DNA from: Zelonia costaricensis | Lineage: Eukaryota; Euglenozoa; Kinetoplastea; Trypanosomatida; Trypanosomatidae | Length of the DNA: 27,658 nucleotides | Reading direction: 5' to 3' | NCBI GenBank assembly: GCA_030849075.1 | Contig: JASAOO010003188.1 | Location: 1-27,658 of the forward strand | Shown: positions 8,585 through 19,507 of the stretch, one piece after another | How the letters are laid out: the number at the start of each line of letters is the position of its first letter | Position numbering within the stretch: position 1 is the first letter of the stretch | Notes under the pieces: model-generated | Told to the model about the DNA's origin: nothing | Databases searched by the model: none | What the model saw: only the letters and a program-made list of their open reading frames with translations | Program-made: the position numbers and the translations under genes

Positions 8585-11500
8585 AGACGCACTGTCTGGC
8601 TGCGACTAAGAAAACAAACAAAAAACAGTATCCACGCGAAATGAAGGTGGAGTGTTGCGTACTCGGCGCCCTCTTCCTCCTCCCCTTGAAACCACAAGAA
8701 AAAAGGGGAAAAAAGGCCGAGCCTCTTTGTGTGCAACGTGGTGCCCCACTCGGTGTATGGAGTGGTTCAGGTAGCGCACCGGGGTGGAAAGCGGAGAGGT
8801 TGGGGAGGGGGTAGGGGGAGGCGGAGGCGTTCGTAAACACAGGGTCGGTGGTAAGTCAGCTTGAATGTGGGAGAGGAGGAAAGAGACGCGACAGGGGTGG
8901 AGTGGATGGGGAGAAGCGCGCACACACACACACACACACACACAAAATCGCGGCTCGAGCAAGTGGTAGACAAGAATGTGTCGGTGCGTTGACAGAACTA
9001 AGTGCTTACAGCGAGAGGGGATGTGGATGGGCAAGTGGTGGGGGGTGGTGGTGGTGGCGGGGGACGGCGAAGTCGAGAGAAACCAAGACGGAGGGGTGAC
9101 GCGGCGAGTGACACAGCGTACAAGGTACTGTGGAGGCACTCAAGATACCACGGGGGGAGAAGAGTAGAACACGAGGGTGGGGACGAATTCTGTGGTTAGG
9201 GGCTGTTGAGCGAGAGAGGGAGAACGCGAAAACTAAGCCGCGTGTCTCTGCTTCCGCCACAAACCAGAATATGTATGGGGGGAGGAGGGGGGCGTGCGTG
9301 GGCCAAGCCTCGGCACCTGCTCGGCACGTGGAGTGAGCAAGAAGGCAACAAAGAAGACGAAGAGAGTGAGGACAGAGACGACAAGAAGTCCGGGCACTGG
9401 TGGGGTCGAGCGGACACGCTTGCGTATAGGAGCACGGTCCAGTCAAACACACACACACGCAAACACACCCAACGTCCGGCAAGGCAAGTAAAGACAGAGC
9501 AAGAGAATCGGCAAGGAAAACGAAACAGAAAAAAGAGGAGCCTGATGAGAGCCACAAGATGGGTTTCACCGAGGTATAGTGTAGTACACACACGTGTCTG
9601 GTGGCGCGACGGAGCCGGCAAACGGCGCCCGCCTTTCCCTTTGGCACGCACGCAGGCGCTTGGGGCTACGGGGGTTGTGGGGGGGGGGAGGAGGAGGGGG
9701 GTCGGAGAAGCAGCGACAGGGGAGAAAGCGAAAGAGACGAAGAAGGTGTTGATAATATCCCGTTCCACAAACACACACACACACACACAAAAAGAGAGCT
9801 GCGCGCTGCAAGCAGGGGATCGCTTCAACAGCGAGCAAAATCAAAAAAAAAAAAGAAGACACCTAGCAGAAGAAGGAGGCAAGAGGGGCTTCTCGAGCGG
9901 CGTGAGTGACAGCCAAGGAAGGTTATCACACACACACACACACAAACACGGAACGCACAAGCCGACACAACCGCACTGGACAACAAACAAACAAGAAGCC
10001 GCGTAACGTGAGAGCGGGACAGGCTCCTTGACCCTGTCCGTGCCAGATTCCGTCGTTGGGCTCTTGAGCTGCTGCGCAGAGGAGGGTAAGGTCGGGAAGT
10101 CGATGTGTCGGAGTGCCGTGTGTTCGCGGTGGGCAGCGACGCCACGTTTGAAGTAGGAGGGGGAGAAGGAGGGGGACCAGGGCGCAGCGGCGTGAGTGGA
10201 TCAAGCCCCGGAATGTGGTAGGGAAGAGTCGGTAGAGATGGGGAGAAGAAAGGGGAAAAAGAGGGTAGGTGGAGAGTAGGGAGCTTTGTGATAGTTGTTG
10301 AGTACCACTTCTACAGAAGGGAGGCGGTCACGGAGTGCCAGTCCGCCGATCGGGGCGTCCACGCAGCGTGGGACACCGCGGCTCACACCGACCACAAAGG
10401 TCACTACGGCGGAGCGGCGCTGTCTGCTCCGCCGTGCTGCTGCCTTTCCTCCTTCGTGGAACACTTGTGGCCCCAAGCCGGGAGAAGGGAGGGAGGGGAG
10501 CGGGGGGTTGAGGCGAGGAGGCGAGCCGGGCCGAGCGACCAGTCGTTGTTTGGCCGCATCCCGCAGGACACGCAGACCAACGAAGAAAGAGCGCTGCACA
10601 CACACACACACACGCACACGCACAGCATTCCGTGTCGCCCAGCCCTGCGGCTCCCGAATTCTGCCAGGCAAAGCAGTGGTTCGCTTTTCTTTCTTTCCTT
10701 CGCTTCGTTTTTTTCTTCTTCTTGAGAAGACTCTGCGAGAAAGCTTATGTTTGTGGTCTGTCGTTGCCGTGTCGGTGTTCTGGTGCGAGGGTTCCTCTCT
10801 CTCACGGAGTGTGCTGAACCACTGATGCGCCGTTGATGGACACAAACGAAAGGAGAGAGAAGGAGGGAGGGGGGGGAGGTGACGGATGCAAGCGCTGATA
10901 TATGGTTTCCCCACGCGGCGGGGAGGCAGGGGTGAAGCAAAGAGAGCGTGGTGCAACAGCGATAGAGGGACGGGGAGGGCGGGTGGAAGGTGAAGAGGGG
11001 GGGGGGGAAGGGCGGGACGGGAAGGTGGCGGCGGCCAGATATACAAGGCGACACGGAGAGACGGAGACGGTCAACACTGTGCAAGAGTGCAAGCGCACCG
11101 CCGAGATCGAGTCCAATGAAAAAGCCAAAAAAACAACAACGCACCGTCGAAGCCCGCGCCTCCCTCCCTTACCTGCCTTCCATCTCCTGCAGCAGAATGC
11201 ACGAACACGCAAACACACACACACACACACACACACACGCTTACATACGACCATCGCTACGACCACCGCTACGACCACCGCGCCCCCCACAGAAAAACAC
11301 GCACGGCAACGCACACGAGGGGTTCGGGAACTGAGGGACGGAAAAGGAGAAACGACAAAGGAGGAAACAGGGGAGAGAGCACCAGAGGAGAGAAACACAT
11401 GGAGAAGGGGAGTCAGTCAAACACACAAACACACACACACGCAGGAAACTAACGGCACCGGACGCTCACGGCGGGGTTAACACGCTCTTGTTCATGTGTA

Positions 11501-11886
11501 AGCGTGTGCGTGCGCTGCGTGAAAACGGGAGGGGGGGGGCAAAGCAAGGAGGTTGAAAGCTGCAAAGAGGAGGAGGTGGAAATAGGGAGGGCGGCGAGAG
11601 GGGGGGGGGGGCATCCACCAAGCAGGAGGTATGAATGGTGGGGTCTGGGCATTGAGAGAGGGGGGGGGGGGGACGGGGGACGCCGGATAACATGCGAATG
11701 CCGCGCCCCCACCCCACCCCCGCCTTGCCTCTTTCGTTTTTTTTTTTGAGCGTAACAGCTCGGCCCCCCAAAAACAAAAGAACACACGAGCGCCGTCCTC
11801 GCTCCTCGCCGACTAGCCGTCTCAACGACAAAGGCCGCTACATGCAGGATGCTGGATGGGGTACACCGACACCCACACACAGACAA

Positions 11887-11908
11887 ACACACACACACAC
11901 ACACACAC
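11887..11908. repeat. (CA)n microsatellite
   Basis: This CA run of about 11 units is one of a close pair; a second, interrupted run lies at about 11964-11992. Confidence 0.85.
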
Positions 11909-12613
11909 CGCAATGACAGGCACACGCAGAAAAAAAGAAAACGACCAAACACAGACAGACAAACACACACACGCACACACACACACACGCACAAGACGCA
12001 CCCCCCGTAGAGAGAGGACTGCGAGCGGCAGGTTGTGTCTGCGTGTCGATCCGTGTGGTGATCAGCGAGACAGAAAGAAGAGTGCGGTGATCGAACAGCG
12101 ATGAGAGCTCTGAGCAGCAACACGGAGGACAACGAGAGGAGGGATCGTGACGACGATGAAAACGGCAGCGGCAGCGACCAAACGGCCCAAACGCCAACCG
12201 AAAGAGATGCACATGCGTCGTCTGCACGCAGCAACACACACAAAAGCAAAAAAAAAGAAAAGAAAAAAAAAAGAAAAAAAAAGAGAATTTAGGAGGTGCG
12301 CATTGAGAAGTAATCACACAAACACACAAAGACACACACAGGCACAGGCATTCAGAAAAAGAGAGAGAGCGGTTGATTGAGAACATCACCGGAACCTCAT
12401 CTGAGGAAAGACGGACAAGAAAAGGGGAATCAGAGACACGTGTTCATGCACACAAGACTCCAAGAAAAGAGAAGAGCTTGCGTGTGCGTACACGACCACA
12501 CACACACACGCACATCCATATTCAACGACAGGAAAAACACCAGCCAATTCTCCCACCAACACAACAACCGGTCACACGAGGAGCAGCAGCAGATCAGTGT
12601 CGCTGCGGCCACA

Positions 12614-12616
<3 letters not shown>

Positions 12617-12653
<37 letters not shown>
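12617..12653. repeat. (CA)18 microsatellite
   Basis: This is the longest uninterrupted CA run in the window, about 18 units. Confidence 0.95.
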
Positions 12654-12654
<1 letters not shown>

Positions 12655-14749
12655 CCAGCCAGCAACATCGATTCACACATGCGAAACAAACAACAACAAA
12701 ATAGAGGTGTGTGATGGGAGAAAAGTAAGACATGGGAGAAGGAGGTCGTATGGAACACAGGGGGGATGGGAGAGGTAGCATGGGTACACAAGGGTGTCTG
12801 CAAAGAAGTCGCAGCTGCGGGGAGGAGGGTGGAGAGAGGGTGGGGAGGGGAAGGCACCATCTGTGGCAATGCGCCGGGGTTTGTGCATGTGTCCATGGCA
12901 GAAAGGGCGGATGTCGGGAGGGGTGTGTGTGCAGAAGGGTTGGAGGTGAGGAGGACTAGGGAGGAGTTGACGCGCGTAACCACGATGAAGGTGCGAGGGG
13001 GGGGGGGCAGGAGGCGGACAGAAGGGGGAACAAACCAAGAAATCGACAACACAGAGGCGAAAAACAACAAACAAGAAGCAACAACAACAACAACAAAAAA
13101 ATGACGCAACTTGACGGCAAACGAGGGCAGAGATGACGCACCTGCCCACTCCCACCCACACAAGCACACGCATTCATACGGCCACAGTCACACCTGCACG
13201 CGTGCCACTACGTGACTCTCTCACAAAGGAGGTGGTTATGTGTGTGTGTGCGTGTGTGCCACAAATGGCAGAAGAAGCTGTGAGATGGAGGGTGGCGTCG
13301 CTGGCGAAAGAGGGGTGGGGTGGGGGCTTATCAGGAGGGGCTATGCGTGCGTGCGCTAGTGAGGGTGGACATGTTTCGCGCTCCTCAGAAAAAAAAAAAC
13401 TGACGGTGTGGGGACGTTATTGTGAGGGATGGGGGTGGGGCGGGGGGAGGAGGCACAAGTGAGTCACGTCACCTCATACGAGCAGCCGGGAGAGGCGACG
13501 CGACCGCACATGCACTAGCTCGCATGCCCACTTGGACAAGAGAGCAGAATCACCACCAACACGTTTACGAACGGACACGCACACACACACACACACCCCA
13601 CACACCCCCCAAACACACGTGCACATGCACTTCGACGCATGCGGACACAGGGATACATGGTAGTGGAGAAATTAAACGCGTGCTAGGTGAGAGGAAGCAA
13701 AAAGATGGGAAACTGACAAAGGAGGAAACACTTCAAAAACCAAAACACACAGACACAGAACGAGAAGAGACGCGGCAGGATAGGCAATTCCACGTTGCCT
13801 TCACAAGACAGCGACGAAAGGGGAGGGGAGGGGAGGGGGAGTCGGGCAGATGTGCCGTGCGTATGTGTGGACAAGGAGGAGGGAAACAAGGAGCGGGGAA
13901 AGAGGGTGCCACAGCACAGCACACCACGCCGCACCCCGCGCCGAGCAAAGGAAACAAAACGCAAAGCGAACAAACAAACGATGAGCACGGCGTGAAAGGA
14001 CAAAGACGCTCGTGCGCAACTCCGACGCTTCTTCTCGACCACCGCCGCCGACGACGGGGGAGAAGAAAAAAAAAACAGGAAAGACGGCAACAGACCACAC
14101 CATGGAGGGGAGGGGGGGGGGTCGGCCAATTCCCGTGAAAGAACGCGTTCGTTTGCAGTCATGCGCACACAAAGCGGGTGAAGTTTGAGCCCACACGACG
14201 TGAGACAACTGCAACAGAGTAGAACAACAACCAAACAGGAAACATGACGGGCGCTAGGCGGTGTAGGCGTGAGCGTGAGCGTGCGCATGTGTGTACGTTG
14301 GCGTGCGAAAGTACACGGCGAGTTCCCCGAGCGTCAACAGGAGTGCACGACTCGGCACATTTACACACAAACAGACAAAGCGCGCGCTCGCTCGTACACA
14401 CAAAACGCAAACGAGAGAAAAACAACAAAAGAAGATGATGAGCCACGCGTACACACACGCACACGTTTAAGCACACACTCGGGTTTGAGCGCACCGCATT
14501 AATTACCACACATCCACACACACGTACACACACCAAAGAATCACGCAAGCACACTTCTGCGCTCCATGCGTGGGCAGAAGTTGTGCGAGGGTGAGATAAT
14601 GGGACAACGGGCATGCTCGAGCGAGTAAAGGCACGAGCAGGCCAAGACGTTCAGTGAAATGCGTGTCATGTACATATTCTCGTCGTTCGTTGTCTCCGTC
14701 GAGGTGCGTATAGAAACAGTGGCGTTCCTATGCGCGCGCGCGCGGGGCC

Positions 14750-15036
14750 GCGTGCTGATGGGGGCGCGTGTCGAGGCGCGCCAACCGCGATGCTTGTAGC
14801 TGCTGCCGTTGTTGCTGCGACAGACCTGAAGAGTAGTGACGCGGCCGTCAGCTCTGCGACGTTGGCTGCGCGCACGAGAGGGGGGGGAGGGGGGACCGTG
14901 CAAGCATGTCACGGCAGCGAAAGGGGTGGGGGGGGTGGGGTGGGTGGAGCGAGGCGAGTGTGACGAGTCCGGCGCAACATGGTGAGGCACCGTGATGTCC
15001 TTTTCCAAACAAAAAAAGGGGCGATGCGAGAGCCCA
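14750..15036. repeat. Tandem repeat of about 287 bp, copy A
   Basis: The block starts GCGTGCTGATGGGGGCGCGT and ends GAGAGCCCA. It reappears at 15041-15325 with only scattered substitutions and small length changes in G and A runs. It directly abuts an N at 15037. Within the unit there are mixed-composition segments (GCTTGTAGCTGCTGCC, CCTGAAGAGTAG) alternating with G-rich tracts. Neither strand gives a convincing gene, and I recognise no RNA gene in it. Confidence 0.9.
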
Positions 15037-15040
15037 NGCT

Positions 15041-15325
15041 GCGTGCTGATGGGGGCGCGTGTCGAGGCGCACCAACCGCGATGCTTGTAGCTGCTGCCGT
15101 TGTTGCTGCGACAGACCTGAAGAGTAGCGACGCGGCCGTCTGCTCTGCGACGTCGGCTGCGCGCACGAGAGGAGGGGGGGGGGAGGGACCGTGCAAGCAT
15201 GTCACGGCAGCGAAAGGGGTGGGGGTGGGGTGGGTGGAGCGAGGCGAGTGTGACGAGTCCGGCGCAACATCGTGAAGCACCGCGATGTCCTTTTCCAAAC
15301 AAAAAAGGGGCGATGCGAGAGCCCA
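15041..15325. repeat. Tandem repeat of about 287 bp, copy B
   Basis: This is the second copy of the 14750-15036 unit in the same orientation. The differences are mostly transitions and homopolymer length changes, which points to a recent duplication. The N between the copies suggests the assembler had trouble here, so the true copy number may be higher. Confidence 0.9.
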
Positions 15326-15632
15326 GCACCGACACACCCGCAGCGAGGGTGTGCCGCTGCCCTCCTCATCTTCTTTTTCAGCTCGCTCTCTCCGTTGCCC
15401 ACCGCAGTGCGTGGGGGGAGGGGGGCGACGGCACAGGCCCACTGTCAAGGCTCCCACCGTGAGTGCCGCGCCGGCGGATTTCGGCGGAAAACAGAGCCGG
15501 CCGTTCTGCAGCTCATTCACTTCCCACGTGCGCTACATCCATGCAGCTTATCGCGTGTGCGCAGCGTCTGTGCGCTGCCCCTGACGGAAGGGGATGGGGT
15601 GGTGGAGAGGTACGAAAGGAGGGGAGGGGGCC
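15326..15632. other. Spacer after the N-myristoylated protein gene, nothing recognised
   Basis: This 307-nt stretch of mixed composition follows the stop codon of the small acylated-protein gene on the minus strand and is probably the start of its 3' UTR. No repeat or gene is visible. Confidence 0.6.
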
Positions 15633-16037
15633 CTAATACAGGTCGTACTCGTCGTCAGGGTCGGCGATCATGGAGTTGGGGTTCTTGGGTGGCTTCAGCA
15701 ACGCCTTGGTCGGCACGCGGTTCACCTTCTCCTGGTGGAACGGGCGCTCATCCAGGGCTTCGCGGCCGCCGTCCATGTCCTCTGCACCAACCATGCGGGT
15801 CTGCCGGTTGTTCGTGCGGTCACCACTGCTCTCGCGGCGGGCGGGGCGCGGGTTGTTGAAGCCGCGGCGCTCCGGCGAGCCGCGCTCGTTGGAGTCGGAC
15901 GGGGCGAAGGAGCCGCTGATCTCGGCGGAGTGGGTGTTGGCTGCTGCTGCGGCGTGGTCGCCGTTGTGCGCGGGCTTGCGGCTGGCCGCTGCGACGACGA
16001 CCTTCTTGTCGTTGTGCTTGCTCGGCTTGCTACCCAT
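15633..16037 (-). CDS. Small hydrophilic protein with N-myristoylation signal
   Basis: This encodes 134 aa starting MGSKPSKHNDKK. Gly2, Ser6 and Lys7 fit the N-myristoyltransferase consensus very well, so the protein is predicted to be myristoylated after Met removal. There is no Cys near the N-terminus for a second (palmitoyl) anchor; the basic residues at 4, 7, 11 and 12 could help bind membranes instead. The rest is hydrophilic and probably disordered, with an Ala run (29-33), a Ser/Asn/Arg-rich middle (45-80) and an acidic end DPDDEYDLY. No membrane segment is present. The layout recalls trypanosomatid acylated proteins such as HASPs in style, but I see no sequence match and do not assign it to them. 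The start codon is fixed by the motif itself. It is probably at the plasma or flagellar membrane, by inference. Confidence 0.85.
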   Translation of the reverse strand: MGSKPSKHNDKKVVVAAASRKPAHNGDHAAAAANTHSAEISGSFAPSDSNERGSPERRGFNNPRPARRESSGDRTNNRQTRMVGAEDMDGGREALDERPFHQEKVNRVPTKALLKPPKNPNSMIADPDDEYDLY

Positions 16038-16447
16038 GACTTCTCTCTATGTGCGTGTGTTTGCGAGTGCGTGTGTTAGGGGGTGGTGGTGGTGGCGACT
16101 CTCGAAGTAACTCAGAGATTCTCTTTTCTGTTCTGTTCTGTAGTGTGTGTGTGTGTGTTTGACGTCAATGCGAACAATGCGCCGTGCGTTGAGGGGGGGG
16201 GGCTGGGGGTTGTGTTCGTGTAAAAAGTGACAAATATCGAAGTTTGCGTTTTTTTTTGGTTTTCGCCTCCCCGATTCGAAGAAGGCAACACACGAAGACC
16301 CCGCCTGAACAAACGACAAAGTTAGAGAACGCACGCAGAAGTGAGGCGAGGGGGAACAGACAAGTCAACAGAACACACGTAAGCAAGCAGAAGAGAAGAA
16401 AGACAGAAAGATGAAGAGGAGAGCTCCGGCGGCACGGGACGGGTGAC

Positions 16448-16448
<1 letters not shown>

Positions 16449-16487
<39 letters not shown>
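16449..16487. repeat. (CAG)13 trinucleotide repeat
   Basis: Thirteen perfect CAG units occur on the plus strand, so CUG in minus-strand transcripts. They lie about 410 nt upstream of the acylated-protein start codon, in non-coding sequence. Confidence 0.95.
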
Positions 16488-16489
<2 letters not shown>

Positions 16490-17122
16490 CAGCGGTGCTT
16501 GCGTGTCGGAAGAAGGAAAGGTGGAGTGAGGGGGGGGGAGAGGAGGGAAAGGGAGGACACGGGAATCAACGCTGGAGCTTGCACAAGGAGTTGGTGAGGG
16601 AGGGAGGGAGGACGAGGCGAAAAGGAGCACAACACAAAAAAAGGGGGGAGGGATGCGAGGGAGGGAGCTGGGCGCAGGCGTGAGGAGGTACAGCGGTCTG
16701 AAGGCACGCACAAGAAAGACAGCAAGAAAAACGACAGTGGGGGTGTGTGGGAGGGAGGCACGGAGAGAGCGAGGGAGGACAAACACGAAAGCGGCACCGG
16801 CCTGGTGCGACGTGACGTAAGCAGAGAAGGCACACAATGAAGGGAAGAGGCAGGAGGAGTCGACAGAGACAGAGACAGCGAGAGAGAGAGAGAGACACGT
16901 CCCGGTGGAGCGAGGCGGAGTCGTTTGCTGGCAAGGCAAAAACGAATCGGAGACAAACAACAAAATCGCACCGAAACAAGCACCCGGCGGCGGCGAGGGG
17001 TGCGGGGAGGGGGGGCGGATGGACGGAGGAGCAGTGCCACACCAGACGAGGAAGAGGCGAACCACTGATGGTGTCTGTGGTCGAGGTGGGGAGGAGGCGT
17101 GGGAGACGGCGAACAGGGTGGG

Positions 17123-17168
17123 GCACACACACACACACACAAACACACACAAACACACACAAACACAG
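17123..17168. repeat. Interrupted (CA)n with AAACACAC periodicity
   Basis: A CA run is followed by three further blocks, each opening with AAAC, giving a short higher-order periodicity of about 10 nt. Confidence 0.85.
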
Positions 17169-19168
17169 AGATATGTGCAGACGGACGCGGGAGAAAGACG
17201 CGGCGGCGAGGGCCCTTCGATACGGACCGTATTGGTCAGAAGAGGCTTGATGGACGGGGCGCGGAGGTGAAGAGACTGCAGACGATGAGAGGAGAGGAGA
17301 GCACAAGGGAGGACAGCGGGGGCGGGGTGGGGTGCGAAATTGCGTGCGCTTGTGGAAGTCAAAAAAATGGGATGAGGTGTGCGAGGAGGGGGAGGAGGGG
17401 CGAGGGGCAAGACGTTGGTGTTGGACAGCGCAGCGCAAATAGAGTGGGAGGAGGTGCGTACGCTACGAAAGAGAGAGGGACGGAGAGGGGCAGTCGGGGG
17501 GGGGGATGGAGTAAAGACGGAGAGCACTCGTGGACGAGGGCGATGCGGGAGGGGGGAAGACGGCGGAGCGGATGCTACACTACGAGTGTGGAGGGGGCAG
17601 CAGATTTGTGTGTGTGTGTGGGGAGGGCGGGGAGGGGGAGGGAGGCAAGTTTGAGTGAGAGTGCCAGCCGTGCAATCGAGTCGGTTGCACAAGGTAGTAC
17701 GACATAAAAGACATCGAGAGGGTGAGGGGTGTGGGAGCCGAAAGTGAGTGAGTACGCCCAAGCTCAAGGAAGGAGCACTCGGCTGGGGAGGGAGGGGTAG
17801 GGGGACCAGCTCCATGGCCACCGCGCAGAGGCATCCTCTAGTCCTCGCCCTCAGGTACTCCAGTGGCTGCAGAGTCTCTCATGCGTGTGCATAGCAGGTT
17901 TGCGTGTCTTCTCGGTACCATCCGTGATTTCTTATGCCGAAAAAAAAACAGAAGTGTGTTCGCGTTGCGCCTTTCCCCTGCTTCGTCGGCGGCGTTTGCA
18001 CACATGCGCCTTCACGCAGACGCCACCACCCCACACTGAGGCCTCCCTCGGGCCCCTCATCAAGCGAAGCGGCGACGCTGACACCACGGCGCGGTGCCAG
18101 CCCTAAATTGGGGAGAAAGGGGGGGGAAGGAAGGACACGGGTGGCGCCGGAACAGCTTTCCACGACACCGAGTACGTCAAAGAATGTGTCTCTTCTCGTC
18201 CCGCTGCTGACTCGCCGCCGTCGTGAGCGTAGTAGCTGGGGCGGGGCAGGGGGGCGGGGGTGAGAGGGCCGGTAGGCTCGTGATGGGCGGAGGGGGAGGG
18301 GGGGGGGTGAATGTCGGTGGTGAGTGGGACGGAGCGAAGTAGTGTGATGGCACAAAAAAAAAAAAGAAGAAGCAACGTTGCACTCGGTATTGCGTGTGGT
18401 GCCGTTGAGCACGGGTACTGATAAGAAGCCGAAAAAACAGTGAACCAGGGACGATGACGCACACAGCTGTATAATAGATTCGCAGACAGACCCCAGAAAC
18501 ACAGCAAAGAAAGGAAAACGCAGTCTCACAACGTCGCGAGGCGCTTCCCGACGTCGTCGCGCATTGAAGCCGTCTCGACACGACGCCGCTACTCCCCCCC
18601 GCCCCTCGCCGTCAAACGCGAATCTCTTGCCAGTCGCGTTGCATCATCGCACGGAGAGAGAGAGACGTGGAGGGAGCGAGAGAGTGTCGTGGAGGGACGT
18701 GTGCAGACGCGTAGTATCACTGAGTGCAGACTGAGGCGCGGAGCACAAAACAGCGAAAAGCACAAACGCGAACAAAAAAAAAAAACGAGCCGAGAACACT
18801 GATAGGCGGACAGAGAAGGAGAGACAAATGAAGGAGGAGAGTGGAGCTTGCGCCAACACGAGTACACGAGTGAGAAGCAAACAGAATCCAGGCGAGGCAG
18901 AAAATAAGCCCAAGCCACGAAACGTACACTCGGAAAGAAGAGGAGAGAAAGAGGTGGTGGTGGGTGGGGGCGTGGAGTGGTGGGGCAGGGCAGGGAGAAG
19001 CCCATCACGGGGGTAGCCGTTGCACAGAAAGGACCTTCATCCTGAGCCGCACTGTGGCTGCTGTCCGCTGCACTGCCTTCCCTCATCCTCGGCACTCGTC
19101 CCTTCTCTCCCCATGGGTAAGTCACGCAGCGTGAATAGGCGATCTCACAATTCGTGTTTCTCTGGCGT

Positions 19169-19507
19169 TTACTGCTGCTGCTGCTGGGCTTCCTGCTCCT
19201 TCGCGCGCCGCTCCGCCTCGCGGCGCGCCATACTTTGCTCAAGCTTCGCCCGCACCGCCGGCGACACGCCGCCGTGGGGCAAGCTGCACACCCGCAGCTC
19301 CTGCACCTCCAGCGCGTCGGTGCCACCGGCGCCGACCCGCGCCACCGGACGAGGGCGGTTGCGCCAGCGCTCGTCGGCCTCGGCGTCCATCCGGTCAAGA
19401 TCTTCGAGCGTCATGCGCTTCAGTTCCTGCTGCTGCTGTTCCAGCGGCGGTGGCTGCACTGCTGCCTCGCCATCCACTGCTGGTGCTGGTGGTGCGGGTG
19501 CGGACAT
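19169..19507 (-). CDS. Small charged protein, tandem family member 1 (C-x-LPHGG motif)
   Basis: From the ATG at 19507 this gives 112 aa. Residues 49-53 (WRNRP) and 74-98 (CSLPHGGVSPAVRAKLEQ, then ARREAE) match the three neighbours to the right. It has Gln runs at 24-27 and at the C-terminus. It differs from the others in having His for the Asn of LPNGG and Ala for the Gly after SP. The frame stays open upstream to an ATG at 19852 and encodes a membrane-like helix (about SLAVVGGALLLTLLLLLAGA). The same DNA is a strong pyrimidine tract followed by AG just before 19507, so I take it as the splice signal and choose 19507. A 227-aa membrane-anchored form cannot be excluded. The function is unknown. 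Confidence 0.75.
   Translation of the reverse strand: MSAPAPPAPAVDGEAAVQPPPLEQQQQELKRMTLEDLDRMDAEADERWRNRPRPVARVGAGGTDALEVQELRVCSLPHGGVSPAVRAKLEQSMARREAERRAKEQEAQQQQQ

Larger units (their letters stand above)
8286..14749. other. Long gene-free interval, strand-biased, CA-repeat-rich
   Basis: About 6.5 kb holds no frame that looks like a gene. Open frames on both strands are dominated by repeat-coded residues (His/Thr, Cys/Val, Ser/Pro/Phe, Arg/Glu/Gly). The plus strand is purine/G-rich with many G runs, for example 11601-11610, 11661-11672 and 13000-13009. CA tracts recur roughly every kilobase. Two stretches break the bias: about 10280-10640 is compositionally mixed, and 10678-10730 is pyrimidine-rich on the plus strand. 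It probably holds the 3' UTR of the gene ending at 15633 and the 5' region of the large gene. Confidence 0.6.
16038..19168. other. Spacer of 3.1 kb, pyrimidine-rich on the transcribed strand
   Basis: The minus strand is strongly C/T-rich between about 16200 and 17800, which produces a 499-codon open frame of Ser/Pro/Cys/Leu that is judged non-coding. A GT run lies at 16142-16160, the (CAG)13 tract at 16449-16487 and interrupted CA repeats at 17123-17168. An island of mixed composition at about 17820-18110 is not explained. No gene was recognised. Confidence 0.6.

Noticed and set aside
9206..10006. 266-codon plus-strand open frame
   Set aside because: It has Lys/Arg/Glu/Thr/His-rich purine- and CA-derived composition and runs opposite to the transcription direction.
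10201..11046. 281-codon minus-strand open frame
   Set aside because: It is dominated by repeat-coded residues, with no recognisable domain and overlapping frames of similar quality.
16322..17821. 499-codon minus-strand open frame
   Set aside because: Ser/Pro/Leu/Cys/Val composition comes from C/T tracts and TG repeats, with no stable motif. It resembles untranslated splice-signal sequence.
17879..18529. 216-codon minus-strand open frame
   Set aside because: Part of it lies in the mixed island at 17820-18110, but no motif or homology is recognisable and much of it is Ser/Pro/Phe tract.
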